From UBA10649 sp037130755 (GTDB taxonomy: Bacteria; Actinomycetota; Actinomycetes; S36-B12): a stretch of 64,000 nucleotides of DNA. The DNA lies in NCBI GenBank assembly GCA_037130755.1, contig JBAXSI010000018.1, positions 1-64,000 of the forward strand, given 5' to 3'. Positions 50,938 through 58,918 of this stretch are shown one piece after another. Within the stretch, counting starts at the first letter, position 1, and the number at the start of each line of letters is the position of its first letter. The notes under the pieces are model-generated. The model did no database searches and had not been told where the DNA came from. It was given only the letters and a program-made list of their open reading frames with translations. The position numbers and the translations under genes are program-made.

Positions 50938-51213
50938 GTGGCTGAACTCCAGATCCCTGACGAGCGCTCGCGGTGGCGCTGCGCCCACTGCGGCAACCTC
51001 ACTCGATTCGACGTCCTCCGCAGTGCTCGCACGCGGGAGTTCTGGCATCTGGCCATGAGCGGCGAGCCGGTGATCGACGAGCGCGAGGTGCTCTCCGAGA
51101 CCGTCGAGCAGGTCATCTGCCGGTGGTGCGGTGCAGGTGACCGCGTCGAGATCGTCGCGCGGCCGCAGTTCGGTGGTCCAGGCGACGAAGGCCCGGGCGA
51201 CGGCGGTCCGTGA
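50938..51213 (+). CDS. Small zinc-ribbon protein
   Basis: The 91-residue protein has two CxxC pairs, WRCAHCGNLTRFDV and VICRWCGAGD, forming a zinc ribbon around a helical insert (TREFWHLAMSGEPVIDEREVLS), and a Gly/Pro/acidic tail. It is conserved in actinobacteria next to the exonuclease-UvrC gene as far as I recall; its function is unknown. It is leaderless and divergent from the exonuclease gene across 63 bp, with another Cys-pair protein next on the same strand. Confidence 0.8.
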   Translation: MAELQIPDERSRWRCAHCGNLTRFDVLRSARTREFWHLAMSGEPVIDEREVLSETVEQVICRWCGAGDRVEIVARPQFGGPGDEGPGDGGP

Positions 51214-51247
51214 TCGGTTGCTCGGCTGCGGTGTCAGAGGGTCGTTC

Positions 51248-51259
51248 TACCGTTCCCGC
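51248..51259 (+). promoter_or_regulatory. -10 element of leaderless promoter, 71-residue gene
   Basis: TACCGT, 6 nt, ATG start. Confidence 0.55.
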
Positions 51260-51475
51260 ATGATCATCGACTGTGATTCGTGCGCTCATTCCCCAAGCCG
51301 CACGGGCGACCGCCTCGCGTGCGACGACTGCGTTGTCTCGGTCCTCCTCGGGCCGATCGACGCCAGCGGGCCGGTGACCCAGATCGCTGACGAGCACGCG
51401 CGGGCGGTCAGCGTCCTGGCCGACTCTGGCCTCGTTCCGCCCCTGCGGCTGGTTCGGCCCTCACGGGCCAGCTGA
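51260..51475 (+). CDS. Small two-CxxC protein
   Basis: The 71-residue protein begins MIIDCDSCAHSPSRTGDRLACDDCVVSVLLG, with the end of that segment giving two CxxC pairs that likely bind zinc. It ends with a conserved VSVLADSGLVPPLRLVRP. This small family is recognisable across actinobacteria but unnamed. It has its own leaderless promoter and is followed at once by a hairpin, so it is a monocistronic unit. Confidence 0.75.
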   Translation: MIIDCDSCAHSPSRTGDRLACDDCVVSVLLGPIDASGPVTQIADEHARAVSVLADSGLVPPLRLVRPSRAS

Positions 51476-51507
51476 CCTCAGGGTGGCGTTCGTCACGCCC
51501 CATGAGG
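51476..51507 (+). terminator. Terminator after the 71-residue gene
   Basis: CCTCA-GGG-T-GGCGT pairs with ACGCC-CC-A-TGAGG: 12 pairs with one mismatch and one bulge around TCGTC. It directly follows the TGA. Confidence 0.6.
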
Positions 51508-51678
51508 CTCACAGGAAATGCAGGCGTTTTGTCCCAGTTAGTATGCACAGCTGGGGGAACGGCCGACCCGCGTCCGGCGTCGGACGGATAGCATGGGTCA
51601 CCCCAGTCCGGGCCTGACCCTGATTCCGTTGCCGCCAGCAGCGTCGTCATCGAGGCCGCAAAACGAAGGGATGACCGC
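51508..51678 (+). promoter_or_regulatory. Leader/promoter region of the NlpC/P60 gene
   Basis: This 171-bp stretch holds no gene. TAGCAT at 51589 is a possible -10, giving a leader of about 80 nt; AAGGG at 51666-51670 is the ribosome binding site. GC-rich complementary segments around 51550-51630 could fold, but I could not match them to a known riboswitch. Confidence 0.4.
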
Positions 51679-52821
51679 GTGCTCCAGGGAACTGCGCGCC
51701 GTTGGCGCGTCAGCTCACCGACGAGCGGTCCTCGCACCCTCGGATTCCGGCCCTCCCGAAGCGTCGTGGGCGCCGCGCTGGCCCTCGTCGTCCTGTTCGC
51801 AGGTTTCGTCGTCGCCCCGGATTCGTCGGCTGCACCCACCCCGAGCCGCGACATCAATCAGGTGGCCAGCCAGGTTCGTGACCTCGAGATGCAGGCTGAG
51901 TCCGCGACGGAGCGGTATAACAACGCCCGAAACGAGCTGGCCGACGTCCAGGCGCAGCTTGACGCCCTGAAGCAGCGCAGCAAGCGCGAGAGCCGTCACT
52001 TGCAGCAGGTCCTGGCCTCGGTCGACGACCTCGCCCGATCGGCCTATACCAGCGGCGGCATGGACACGTCCCTTCAGGTGCTGCTCGCCGAGAACCCCTC
52101 GGAGTTCCTCGCGCAGGCCGCGGCACTCGATCAGGTGGCGCAGTCGCAGTCGGCCGCGATCCGCCGCACCCAGACGGCGCGCGTCCGCCTTGCCCAGAGC
52201 CAGGCCGCCATCAAGGACAAGGAGGCCCTGGCGCAGAGCAAGCGCACCGACATGGCCTCTGCCAAGGCCGATGCCGACAAGCGGCTCGCCGATGCCCAGG
52301 CGCTGCTCGCCAGTCTCAAGGCCGCCGAGCGGCAGCGCCTCGCGCAGTTGGCTGCCCAGCAGCGACGCTCCTCGTTCTCAGCGGCGCGCAGCGCAGCGCT
52401 TCAGCTGCCGTCCGGCAGCTCCGCCAGCGCGGCCGGCGGCGGGTTCGCCGGCGGCGGGCGGGGTGCCCTTGCGGTCCGCTACGCGCTATCGCACGTGGGG
52501 CAGTCCTACGTGGCCGCTGCCGCGGGGCCCAGCGCGTTCGACTGCTCGGGTCTGACCCTCGCCGCCTGGCGACAGGCCGGCGTCTCACTCCCGCATTACA
52601 GCTTCTCGCAGTACAGCACCACGCGGCACATCCCGCTGAGCATGGCCCAGCCCGGTGACCTGCTGTTCTTCTTCGGTGGCGGCACTCACCACGTGGCGAT
52701 GTACATCGGCGGCGGCAAAATGGTGCACGCCGCGAACCCCAGCAGCGGCGTGATCGTCAGCAGCGTCAACGAGGGCTGGTACCAGCAGCGTTTCAGCGGC
52801 GTGGGCCGCGTCGTCGGCTGA
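51679..52821 (+). CDS. NlpC/P60 peptidoglycan endopeptidase (RipA-like)
   Basis: The 380-residue secreted protein has a signal/anchor (VVGAALALVVLFAGFVVAP) and a long coiled coil (about 55-235; many Gln, Ala and Asp heptads). After a Gly/Ser linker comes a C-terminal NlpC/P60 domain with FDCSGLTLAAWRQAG (catalytic Cys), THHVAMYIGGGKMVHA (His) and HAANPSS. It cleaves the D-Glu-diaminopimelate bond of stem peptides during division; the coiled coil probably inhibits or localises it. AAGGG 8 nt before the GTG supports the start. The M. tuberculosis counterpart is Rv2190c. Confidence 0.93.
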   Translation: MLQGTARRWRVSSPTSGPRTLGFRPSRSVVGAALALVVLFAGFVVAPDSSAAPTPSRDINQVASQVRDLEMQAESATERYNNARNELADVQAQLDALKQRSKRESRHLQQVLASVDDLARSAYTSGGMDTSLQVLLAENPSEFLAQAAALDQVAQSQSAAIRRTQTARVRLAQSQAAIKDKEALAQSKRTDMASAKADADKRLADAQALLASLKAAERQRLAQLAAQQRRSSFSAARSAALQLPSGSSASAAGGGFAGGGRGALAVRYALSHVGQSYVAAAAGPSAFDCSGLTLAAWRQAGVSLPHYSFSQYSTTRHIPLSMAQPGDLLFFFGGGTHHVAMYIGGGKMVHAANPSSGVIVSSVNEGWYQQRFSGVGRVVG

Positions 52822-52827
52822 TCGTCC

Positions 52828-52881
52828 ACTGCAGCACGCCGCGTCAATCCCGACGTTTCTTGCGACGCAGGACGCTGCAGT
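52828..52881. terminator. Bidirectional terminator between the endopeptidase and fadD
   Basis: ACTGCAGC (52828-52835) and GCTGCAGT (52874-52881) pair exactly, with an additional GCGTC/GACGC stem inside. It lies between two convergent genes. Confidence 0.6.
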
Positions 52882-52886
52882 CGGCG

Positions 52887-54683
52887 TCAGGAGTAGAGGG
52901 ACTCGACGTCGGCTGCGAACTCGTTCATCACCACGTTCCGCTTGAGCTTCAGCGACGGCGTGATCTGGCCGCCTTCCTCCGTCCAGTCGACGGTGAGGAT
53001 CTTGAACTTCTTGATCGCCTCCGCATGCGACACGGCCTTGTTGGCGTCATCGACGGCGAGCTGAATCGCCGCGTTCAGGCCAGGGTCGTCCACCATGTCC
53101 GCGACCGTCGAGTTCGCCGGCTTGTTGTTCTGCTTGACCCAGGCAGGGAAGGACTCGGGGTCGATGGTGACCAGGGCGGCGATGAAGGGCTTGTTGTCGC
53201 CGACGACCATGCACTGGCTGACCAGCCAGTTGCCGCGCAGCCGGTCCTCGAGGACGGCCGGCGCGACGTTCTTGCCCGCAGCCGTGACGAGCAGTTCCTT
53301 CTTGCGGCCGGTGATCTTGACGAATCCGTCGTCGTCGATCTCGCCGATGTCGCCGGAGTGGAACCAGCCGTCGGCCTCGATCGCCTCGCGCGTGGCCGCG
53401 TCGTTGTTCCAGTAGCCGACGAAGATCTGGTCGCCGCCAAGGAGCAGTTCGCCATCCGCGGCGACCTTGACCTTGGCACCCGGAAGCGGCTGTCCGACCG
53501 AGCCGATGCGGATCGCGCTCGGGCGGTTGACGGTGGTGGCCGCCGATGTCTCGGTCAGGCCGTAGCCCTCGAGGATCGTGACGTTGATGCCGCGGAAGAA
53601 GTGGCCGAGGCGGGCGCCGAGGGGGCCGCCGCCGGAGACCGCCCAGCGCATGTTGCCGCCCATCGCCTGGCGCAGCTTGCCGTAGACCAGCCGATCGAAG
53701 ACCGCATGCTTGATCTTCAGCATCAGGCCGGGGCCGCCGTTGTCCATCGCCTCGCTGTACTCGATTGCCGTCGCGGCGGCGGTGTCGAAGATGCCGCCCT
53801 TGCCGTCGGCCACTGCCTTCTGCTGCGAGGCGTTGTAGATCTTCTCGAAGACGCGGGGAACGGCGAGCAGGAATGTCGGCTGGAACGACTGCATGCCGGG
53901 AAGGAGCGCCTTGATGTCGGCGCTGTGGCCCAGGCGCACGCCTGCGCGGATGCAGCCGAGCTGGATGGCCCGGCCGAAGACGTGGGCGATCGGCAGGAAC
54001 AGCAGTGTCGACGAGCCCTCGACAAGGAACACATCGGGCAGTCCGTTGACGACGTTGTCGACCTCGAACATGAAGTTGCGGTGTGTCAGCGTGCAGCCCT
54101 TGGGGCGGCCCGTGGTGCCCGACGTGTAGATGATCGTGGCCACCGAGTCCGGGGTGAGCGTCGCGCGCCGCGCCTCGAGGTCGGCGTCCGAGACCACCGT
54201 GCCCTCCTTCTTGAGGTCGTCGATGATGCCGTCGTCGAACACCCACATGCGTGTGACGGTCGGGATGTCGACCGCGACCTCGTCGAAGGCCGCCTTGTTC
54301 CTCTCGCTCTCGAAGAAGACGGCAACCGCGCCGGAGTCGCTCAGCATCCACTGGATCTGCTCGGCGGACGACGTCTCGTAGACGGGCACGCTGACGGCGC
54401 CGGCGTACCAGATGGCGTAGTCGACCAGGGTCCACTCGTACCGCGTACGGCTCATGACGCCGATGCGCTCACCGGCCTGCACGCCATTCGCGACGATGCC
54501 CTTGGCCACCGCCTTCACCTCGTCCAGGAACTGCTGGGAGGTGACCCCGACCCACGCTTCCCCCCGGGGCACAGACAGCGCCACGTGTGCAGGGCGGTTC
54601 TCGGCGTTGTCGACGATGTGGTCGACCAGACTCCCGGTCGTGGGAGTGGGTACGACTGCGGGTACGGCGAATTCAGTCTTCAT
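52887..54683 (-). CDS. fadD: Long-chain acyl-CoA synthetase (FadD15-like)
   Basis: The 598-residue AMP-forming ligase activates fatty acids as acyl-CoA. It has the P-loop IIYTSGTTGRPKGCTLTH, the ILEGYGLTETSAATTVN motif, WFHSGDIGEIDDDGFVKI and GRKKELLVTAAGKNVAP with the adenylation Lys in the C-terminal lid. It is of the FadD15/LACS type rather than the FAAL type because there is no insertion motif. The ATG lies 6 nt after TACGTT. It is monocistronic and convergent with the endopeptidase gene. Confidence 0.94.
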   Translation of the reverse strand: MKTEFAVPAVVPTPTTGSLVDHIVDNAENRPAHVALSVPRGEAWVGVTSQQFLDEVKAVAKGIVANGVQAGERIGVMSRTRYEWTLVDYAIWYAGAVSVPVYETSSAEQIQWMLSDSGAVAVFFESERNKAAFDEVAVDIPTVTRMWVFDDGIIDDLKKEGTVVSDADLEARRATLTPDSVATIIYTSGTTGRPKGCTLTHRNFMFEVDNVVNGLPDVFLVEGSSTLLFLPIAHVFGRAIQLGCIRAGVRLGHSADIKALLPGMQSFQPTFLLAVPRVFEKIYNASQQKAVADGKGGIFDTAAATAIEYSEAMDNGGPGLMLKIKHAVFDRLVYGKLRQAMGGNMRWAVSGGGPLGARLGHFFRGINVTILEGYGLTETSAATTVNRPSAIRIGSVGQPLPGAKVKVAADGELLLGGDQIFVGYWNNDAATREAIEADGWFHSGDIGEIDDDGFVKITGRKKELLVTAAGKNVAPAVLEDRLRGNWLVSQCMVVGDNKPFIAALVTIDPESFPAWVKQNNKPANSTVADMVDDPGLNAAIQLAVDDANKAVSHAEAIKKFKILTVDWTEEGGQITPSLKLKRNVVMNEFAADVESLYS

Positions 54684-54695
54684 CCATTTAACGTA
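54684..54695 (-). promoter_or_regulatory. -10 element of leaderless promoter, fadD
   Basis: TACGTT, 6 nt, ATG; it fixes the fadD start. Confidence 0.55.
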
Positions 54696-54791
54696 GAACA
54701 GATCGACAGGGTTAGCGACCGGTTCGACCGGGAAGGCGCTGCTGGGCGATGATGGGCCTCGCGCAGTTTCTCCCTCCGAACAGGACCACTC

Positions 54792-55571
54792 ATGCGGGTT
54801 CACGTCGCCAGCGACGTCCACGGCGCCGCCGCCGCCCTTGCGCGGGCTGGTGCGGATTGCGACGTTTTCGTCTGTCTCGGCGACTTGATCTTGTTCCTCG
54901 ACTATGACGATCCGCGGCAGGGGATCTTCGCTGACCTCTTCGGAGCCGACCATGCCCGCGACTACATCGAGGCCCGGACGGCCAACGACTTCGCCCGCGC
55001 CCACGAGCTCAGCTCGGCGGCCTGGGCCGCGATCGGAGTGACGGATCCCGCGGACCGCTGGCCGATGCTCGAGTCGATGGTGCGGGCGCAGTACGACGAA
55101 CTGTTCGAGGCGATGCCCACCCCGGCCCTGTTGACCTACGGAAACGTGGACATCCCGTCCCTCTGGCCGGACTACACGCAGGCAGGTCACGATGTGGTCG
55201 ACGGGGCGACCCGCGAGGTGGGTGGGCTCACCTGGGGGTTCGTAGGCGGCGGCCTGACCAGTCCGATGCGCACGCCGTACGAGATCGCGCCCGAGGCGTA
55301 TGCCCAGAAGGTGGCGGCCCTCGGCCCCGTCGATGTCCTGTTCAGCCACATCCCGCCGGCCATCCCCGAACTGACGTACGACGTGGCGGCCCGGCGCTTC
55401 GAGCTCGGCAGCCGGGCACTGCTGGAGTACGTGCTCGATGTGCAGCCGCGTTTCCACCTGTTCGGCCATGTCCACCAGCCGCTGACGGCGCGCACCCGGG
55501 TCGGGCGCACCGAGTGCATCAACGTCGGCCACTTCCACGGTCGGCAGACACCCTTCGCCATCGATCTCTAG
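54792..55571 (+). CDS. Cytoplasmic metallophosphoesterase
   Basis: The 259-residue calcineurin-like phosphoesterase has HVASDVHGAAAAL (D-x-H), VCLGDLILFL (GD), LTYGNVDIP (GN), LFSHIPPAIPEL, and LFGHVHQPL (GHxH), all without a signal peptide. It is a phosphodiesterase or phosphatase of unknown substrate. AGGA about 9 nt upstream supports the ATG. It is divergent from fadD (108 bp) and is followed by the SRPBCC gene after 30 bp. Confidence 0.87.
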   Translation: MRVHVASDVHGAAAALARAGADCDVFVCLGDLILFLDYDDPRQGIFADLFGADHARDYIEARTANDFARAHELSSAAWAAIGVTDPADRWPMLESMVRAQYDELFEAMPTPALLTYGNVDIPSLWPDYTQAGHDVVDGATREVGGLTWGFVGGGLTSPMRTPYEIAPEAYAQKVAALGPVDVLFSHIPPAIPELTYDVAARRFELGSRALLEYVLDVQPRFHLFGHVHQPLTARTRVGRTECINVGHFHGRQTPFAIDL

Positions 55572-55588
55572 GGCCGCGGTCGAGGCGG

Positions 55589-55601
55589 TAGCCTTCGGAC
55601 C
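55589..55601 (+). promoter_or_regulatory. -10 element, SRPBCC gene
   Basis: TAGCCT with 7 nt before the ATG: near-leaderless internal promoter of the SRPBCC-ATPase-small protein unit. Confidence 0.45.
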
Positions 55602-56057
55602 ATGGCCGACCAGACCGAGTCCAGCATCGTCATCAACGCGGCACCGGCCGCGATCATGGACGTCATTGCCGACCTGCCCGCCTACCCGGAGTGGAGCGAC
55701 GGCATCAAGGATGTCAAAGTCCTCGCCGTCTACGAGGAGGACAACCGGCCCGCCGATGCGCACTTCAACCTGGTCTCGGGCGCCATCAAGGACGACTACG
55801 AACTCGAGTACGACTGGAACGGCAACTCGAGCGTGTCGTGGACGCTCACTAAGGGCGACATGCTCACCGCGATGGACGGGATCTACGAACTCGTCGACAA
55901 CGGCGACGGATCCACCACGGTGCACTACCGGCTCAGCGTCGACGTCAAGATCCCGATGATCGGGATGATCAAGCGCAAGGCGGAGAAGGTCATCGTGGAT
56001 ACCGCGCTCAAGGGGCTGAAGAAGCGTGTCGAATCAGGCCCGGCTAATCCTTCTTAG
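55602..56057 (+). CDS. SRPBCC/START-like lipid-binding protein
   Basis: The 151-residue protein has the helix-grip fold of the polyketide-cyclase/START superfamily: SSIVINAAPAAIMDVIADLP at the start, YPEWSDGIKDVKVLAVYEED, and a C-terminal long helix (IKRKAEKVIVDTALKGLKKR). Such proteins bind a hydrophobic ligand in a cavity. The M. tuberculosis counterpart is Rv2185c. It overlaps the ATPase gene by 32 bp, so the two are coupled, and fadD and the PlsC acyltransferase nearby suggest a lipid theme. Confidence 0.88.
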   Translation: MADQTESSIVINAAPAAIMDVIADLPAYPEWSDGIKDVKVLAVYEEDNRPADAHFNLVSGAIKDDYELEYDWNGNSSVSWTLTKGDMLTAMDGIYELVDNGDGSTTVHYRLSVDVKIPMIGMIKRKAEKVIVDTALKGLKKRVESGPANPS

Positions 56058-57099
56058 CGGCACCGGAGGCAGCGGCACGACAACGCTGGTCGAGGCGTCC
56101 CGCGCGGCCGCACACGACGAGGGCCTGCGTGCAGTCGTCGTCGACGCGGTCCATCCGGCTTTGGACGACGAATTCGCCCGGAACGTTCGGGATCTTGCGG
56201 GCGTCCTGGTGGGCTGGCTCGACGCAGATGACCTCCCGCTCGAGGCCTGGAGCTGCCTGCTGCCAGTGCGTCAGATGGCTGCCTGGGACCAGATCGCGAC
56301 CGCACTCGATCAGCCGCAGGTCGACGTCGTGCTGGTCGACTGCGGGAGCCTTCGCGAGTCGCGCGCGCTCATGGAGTTCGCCGCCACGAGCCGACGCCTG
56401 CTCGATGCTGCGGTGACCCCGAGCCTGGCGATGCGCAGCCAGGCCGCCCCCGTCGGGTCGAGCGAGGTTCACTTCGACGTCGTCAGCGACCTGCGCGACC
56501 GCCTCGCCGCAGTGGTGCGACTGGTGGAGAGCAGTCGTACGACGATGCGGCTGGTGACTGTCCCGGAGGAGGCGCAGGTGACGCGAACCCTGCGCGCCCA
56601 GGCGGCGTTCGCTCTGCTCGGCGTCCAGGTGGAGGCGATCATCCTGAACCGGTTCGCCCGCAAGTCCGAAGCAACCGGACGATCAGCGCTGACCGCGCAG
56701 GAGGCCCAGCTCGAGCGGGCCGAGCAGTCCTCGGCGGGCTCGTGGGTGTGGAAGTCCACGTCGACGCTGCGGCCGATCCCCAAGGACCGGTCGGTCGCCG
56801 GGCCACTCGGCGGCGTCGTCGTGCTCCGCATCGACGACCTTGAGGTCGTGGTCGAGGACGAGCAGTACTCGCTGGTCCTGCCGCTCGTCGGCGACGCCGC
56901 GCGCACCGCTTGCGTCGGTCGGGCCGGCGACGAGCTCGTGGTCGAGTTCGACGGCCTGCATCGCTGGCTGCCATTGCCGGCGGTGCTTCGTCGGTGCCAT
57001 GCGGTGGACGCGACGCGGACGGGCACCAGCCTCGTCGTCTCGTTCGTGCCCGATGAGTCCCTCTGGCGGAAAGCGCCCGAGCCCGAGCAGGTCGCATGA
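56026..57099 (+). CDS. ArsA/GET3-like ATPase with degenerate P-loop
   Basis: The 357-residue protein has the anion-transporting/GET3-like deviant Walker layout, but the N-terminal loop reads LLSGTGGSGTTTL where active members have GKGGVGKTT. Both the signature Lys (position 13) and the Walker A Lys (position 18) are Thr. Later parts persist: AVVVDAVHP, VLVDCGSL and LVTVPEEAQVTRTLRAQ, with an Asn-rich ILNRFA. The C-terminal 100 residues are beta-rich (VVVLRIDDLEVVVEDEQY). ATP hydrolysis is doubtful. It overlaps SRPBCC upstream and the small gene downstream (ATGA). The counterpart is Rv2184c. Confidence 0.8.
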   Translation: MSNQARLILLSGTGGSGTTTLVEASRAAAHDEGLRAVVVDAVHPALDDEFARNVRDLAGVLVGWLDADDLPLEAWSCLLPVRQMAAWDQIATALDQPQVDVVLVDCGSLRESRALMEFAATSRRLLDAAVTPSLAMRSQAAPVGSSEVHFDVVSDLRDRLAAVVRLVESSRTTMRLVTVPEEAQVTRTLRAQAAFALLGVQVEAIILNRFARKSEATGRSALTAQEAQLERAEQSSAGSWVWKSTSTLRPIPKDRSVAGPLGGVVVLRIDDLEVVVEDEQYSLVLPLVGDAARTACVGRAGDELVVEFDGLHRWLPLPAVLRRCHAVDATRTGTSLVVSFVPDESLWRKAPEPEQVA

Positions 57100-57530
57100 C
57101 CGCGCGCACGCCCTGGTGGTTCTCCGGGGACACGGAGGAACGGTCCGACGCCGGGCCAGGTGCCGACGAGACGGCATCGGCTCCAGAGTCGGAGGCCGAC
57201 GCAACCGAGTCGGACGCTGCGGGCGCCCGCGACTGGGCAGGCCTGGTCTCGGGCGCGCAGCGAGTGGTCGACTGGGCGACCGAGCGCCTGCTTGCCCCGC
57301 ACGCCGAGCACGAGGATCCACGCGACCATCCGGACTGCGTCATCTGCCGCACGATGAGCGTGCTCGGCGACGTCGGGCTGAGAGCCCCCTCACCGGCCGA
57401 CCAGGCCGATAGCGCCGATGCCGCGTCGGAGCAACTGCCCGGCCAGGGCCCAACGGGCGGTGCCCCACGGCCGGCGGATCGGCCGGGCGTCCGGTGGATC
57501 CCGATTCGCGGTGAATCGACCGGGTCCTAG
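57096..57530 (+). CDS. Small conserved actinobacterial protein
   Basis: The 144-residue protein is acidic and disordered at the start (Ala/Glu/Asp/Ser-rich), followed by a conserved core AQRVVDWATERLL and HPDCVICRTMSVLGD with two Cys (CxxC). It ends in a Pro-rich tail containing GVRWIPIR. It is the third gene of the SRPBCC-ATPase unit and resembles the Rv2183c position, where a small protein also follows the ATPase. The conserved Cys pair may bind metal or disulfide partners; the function is unknown. Confidence 0.78.
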   Translation: MTARTPWWFSGDTEERSDAGPGADETASAPESEADATESDAAGARDWAGLVSGAQRVVDWATERLLAPHAEHEDPRDHPDCVICRTMSVLGDVGLRAPSPADQADSADAASEQLPGQGPTGGAPRPADRPGVRWIPIRGESTGS

Positions 57531-57539
57531 GCTGTCGAC
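57528..57539 (+). promoter_or_regulatory. -10 element of leaderless promoter, glk
   Basis: TAGGCT, 6 nt, GTG; it overlaps the end of the upstream gene. Confidence 0.6.
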
Positions 57540-58496
57540 GTGGGCCACAGCATCGGCGTCGACATCGGCGGCACCAAGATCCTCGCGGGCGTGGTCGATG
57601 ACCACGGCAACGTCCTGGCCACCGCTCGTCGGGCCACTCCGCGCAACGACGCCAACGACGTGCTCGAACTCGTCGGCGATGTCGTCAACGAACTCAAGGC
57701 GGGTGCCACCGAGTCGCTGATGGGCGTCGGCCTCGGAGTCGCGGGTCTGGTCGATGCCGATCGCTCGAGGGTGTACTTCGCGCCCAACCTGCGCTGGTCG
57801 CAGGTGCCGGTGCGCGTGCTCCTCGAGGCGTCGACGGGTCTCCCGGTGGTCGTCGAGAACGACGGCAACGTGGCCGCTTGGGGCGAGGCCCGCTTCGGCG
57901 CCGGTCGTGGTGTAGCCGACCTGACCCTGGTCACGGTGGGCACCGGCATCGGCGGTGGCATCGTCGTCAATGGCTCGCTCTTCCGCGGAGCGCACGGTGC
58001 GGCCGGCGAGATCGGCCACATCAATGCGGTTCCGGACGGCCGTCCCTGCGGGTGCGGGCGGAACGGGTGCCTGGAGCAGTACGCAAGCGGCAACGCGCTT
58101 GTGCGCGAGGCGCGCCTTCTTGCGGCCGAACGGCGCACCGAGGCCGGCGTGCTGCTCGAACTCGGCGACGGAACTCCCGAGGGAGTTCAGGGAGTGCACG
58201 TGACGGAGGCCGCCCTCGCGGGGGATCCGATCGCCATGGAGGCGTTCACCATCGTCGGCACGTGGCTGGGTCGCGGACTTGCGGACCTCGCAGCCGTGCT
58301 CGACCCCGAGGTCTTCGTCATCGGCGGCGGGGTGTCCGAGGCAGGCGACCTCCTGCTCGCCAGCGCCCGTCAGACGTTGGCCGACAAGCTCATCGGCCAG
58401 CAGAACCGCCCGGCACCGGTCGTCAAGACGGCCGAGCTCGGCAACACCGCTGGTCTCGTCGGCGCGGCCGACCTGGCCCGCATCCCGCGCATCTGA
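57540..58496 (+). CDS. glk: ROK-family glucokinase
   Basis: The 318-residue kinase phosphorylates glucose. It has the phosphate loop VDIGGTKILAGV, the canonical catalytic VVENDGNVAAWGE, the glycine-rich VTVGTGIGGGI and the zinc signature GEIGHIN with CGCGRNGCLE. Compare the first ROK protein of this window, whose catalytic loop is altered. A leaderless promoter gives it its own transcription start although it follows the small gene by 9 bp. It fits with pfkA 4 kb downstream in glycolysis. Streptomyces glkA sits in a similar neighbourhood. Confidence 0.92.
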   Translation: MGHSIGVDIGGTKILAGVVDDHGNVLATARRATPRNDANDVLELVGDVVNELKAGATESLMGVGLGVAGLVDADRSRVYFAPNLRWSQVPVRVLLEASTGLPVVVENDGNVAAWGEARFGAGRGVADLTLVTVGTGIGGGIVVNGSLFRGAHGAAGEIGHINAVPDGRPCGCGRNGCLEQYASGNALVREARLLAAERRTEAGVLLELGDGTPEGVQGVHVTEAALAGDPIAMEAFTIVGTWLGRGLADLAAVLDPEVFVIGGGVSEAGDLLLASARQTLADKLIGQQNRPAPVVKTAELGNTAGLVGAADLARIPRI

Positions 58497-58500
58497 CGCG

Positions 58501-58911
58501 CTAGACGACGGCCCCGTCGTCGTCCTCGTCGCGATCGTTCATGCGCCAGATCAGCGACACGAAGCCACCGATGGACAAGATCACGCCGAGGTCGGCCATC
58601 CACCGATCCCATTCCAGCAGCGTGGTGACGAGGACCAGCAGGGGTCCGACGATCACCGCAGCCCAGGAGAATCTGCCGATGGCGTCGGACGGCTTGGGGA
58701 TCGGCGGAGGCGTCGGGGGCACGTAGCCCTCGTCCTCGTCGACGTCCTCTGCCTCAGGCGGCGCCGGCTGAGCTGCTGTCTGGGCGGCTGGAGGTTTCGG
58801 GGAATCCCTGGGGAACTCCGGGCCGAGGTCGATCTGCCCGCTGAGGTCGGCCACGATCGCGTCCCAGGCAGCCTTCTCATGCTCGGGCAGGTCCGATCCG
58901 GTCCCGCTCAC
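58501..58911 (-). CDS. Small actinobacterial membrane protein of unknown function
   Basis: The 136-residue protein has a long acidic, Pro-rich cytoplasmic N-terminus (EDVDEDEGYVPPTPPPIP) and two membrane helices (FSWAAVIVGPLLVLVTTLL and MADLGVILSIGGFVSLIW), ending in an acidic tail (NDRDEDDDGAVV). I do not recognise a Pfam family with confidence. It starts 7 bp after the lipase stop, so it is translated from the lipase transcript. It ends 4 bp from the convergent glk. Confidence 0.75.
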   Translation of the reverse strand: MSGTGSDLPEHEKAAWDAIVADLSGQIDLGPEFPRDSPKPPAAQTAAQPAPPEAEDVDEDEGYVPPTPPPIPKPSDAIGRFSWAAVIVGPLLVLVTTLLEWDRWMADLGVILSIGGFVSLIWRMNDRDEDDDGAVV

Positions 58912-58918
58912 GGTCGAC

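Noticed and set aside
51540..51640. c-di-AMP (ydaO) riboswitch before the NlpC/P60 gene
   Set aside because: Only a vague similarity to the 5' part (AGCTGGGGGAAC); the conserved GGGTGAATC and terminal AGCTAACCTCGCAGGC segments are absent.
52860..54752. A long plus-strand open frame of about 630 codons antisense to fadD
   Set aside because: It runs exactly opposite the well-conserved fadD frame and has the Arg/Ala/Val-rich composition typical of high-GC shadow frames; no homology or ribosome binding site.
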